DNA of 64,000 bases, taken from positions 496,001 through 560,000 of the forward strand of contig OZ037915.1 of NCBI GenBank assembly GCA_964035575.1, read 5' to 3'. Position 1 is the first letter of the stretch; each line of letters begins with the position of its first letter. The translations under genes were made by a program, and so were the position numbers. A model generated the notes under the pieces. That model did no database searches. It had not been told where the DNA came from and saw nothing but the letters and a program-made list of their open reading frames with translations. Positions 63,953 through 64,000 of the stretch are shown here, one piece after another. The stretch is from Rhynchopus sp. YZ270_cl-10 (lineage: Eukaryota; Euglenozoa; Diplonemea; Diplonemida; Diplonemidae).

Positions 63953-64000
63953 CTACTGGTTGAGAACGTAGGTCAAGTGGCACTTTCCGCAGTACTGACG
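63953..64000 (-). CDS. C-terminal end of ribosomal protein eS31 (ubiquitin-S27a type), cut by the window edge
   Basis: The minus strand reads RQYCGKCHLTYVLNQ then UAG. This closely matches the zinc-binding C-terminus of eS31 (DRHYCGKCCLTYCFNK in animals), the small-subunit protein usually made as a ubiquitin fusion. Two zinc-ligand cysteines are visible. The rest of the gene lies beyond position 64000, so the ubiquitin part cannot be checked. Confidence 0.78.
   Translation of the reverse strand, partial: RQYCGKCHLTYVLNQ

Overview
The window is nuclear DNA of a unicellular eukaryote. The evidence is a five-exon CLU/CLUH gene with GT-AG introns, an RNA polymerase III type tRNA gene, class III cyclases with membrane and receptor architectures, secreted proteins with mucin-like linkers, a non-LTR retrotransposon, a hAT-type element, and the tail of a ubiquitin-eS31 type ribosomal protein gene at the right edge. 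Coding DNA is GC-rich. Intergenic DNA is AT-rich and full of long A/T and G/C homopolymer runs. I cannot place the lineage from this sequence alone; a free-living, polysaccharide-degrading heterotrophic protist fits best. UAA, UAG and UGA all end genes here, so the code looks standard.

Left part (1-8.6 kb): a six-helix membrane adenylyl cyclase (minus strand), a tRNA with a UAU anticodon, and a CLU/CLUH (clustered mitochondria) gene whose exons 3984-8427 I assembled from its splice sites.

Middle part (8.6-35.9 kb): mostly mobile and repetitive DNA. It holds two copies of a G/C-tract terminal-inverted-repeat element, a 430-bp MITE with a 6-bp target duplication, and a complete-looking I/ingi-like LINE in which ORF1 and ORF2 share one frame and are separated by a single UGA. 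It also holds two abutting fold-back elements (one carrying 25 copies of an 8-bp repeat), a 713-bp hAT-like element with a perfect 8-bp target duplication, and several short interspersed motifs. The only host gene seen in this stretch is a 1604-residue receptor ending in a cyclase-like domain that lacks catalytic residues.

Right part (35.9-63.6 kb): five minus-strand genes form a tandem array of predicted polysaccharide-degrading proteins. Two are membrane-anchored proteins with three and two near-identical GH5 cellulase modules. Two are near-identical G8/beta-helix (CEMIP-like) proteins ending in two CBM1-like cellulose-binding domains. The last is a single GH5 module joined to the linker, CBM1 pair and 3' flank of the G8 genes, so it looks like a recombinant of the two families. 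Spacers between all five genes are related to each other. The array suggests a cell-surface and secreted system for attacking beta-glucan or other wall polysaccharide, expanded by recent duplication and module exchange.
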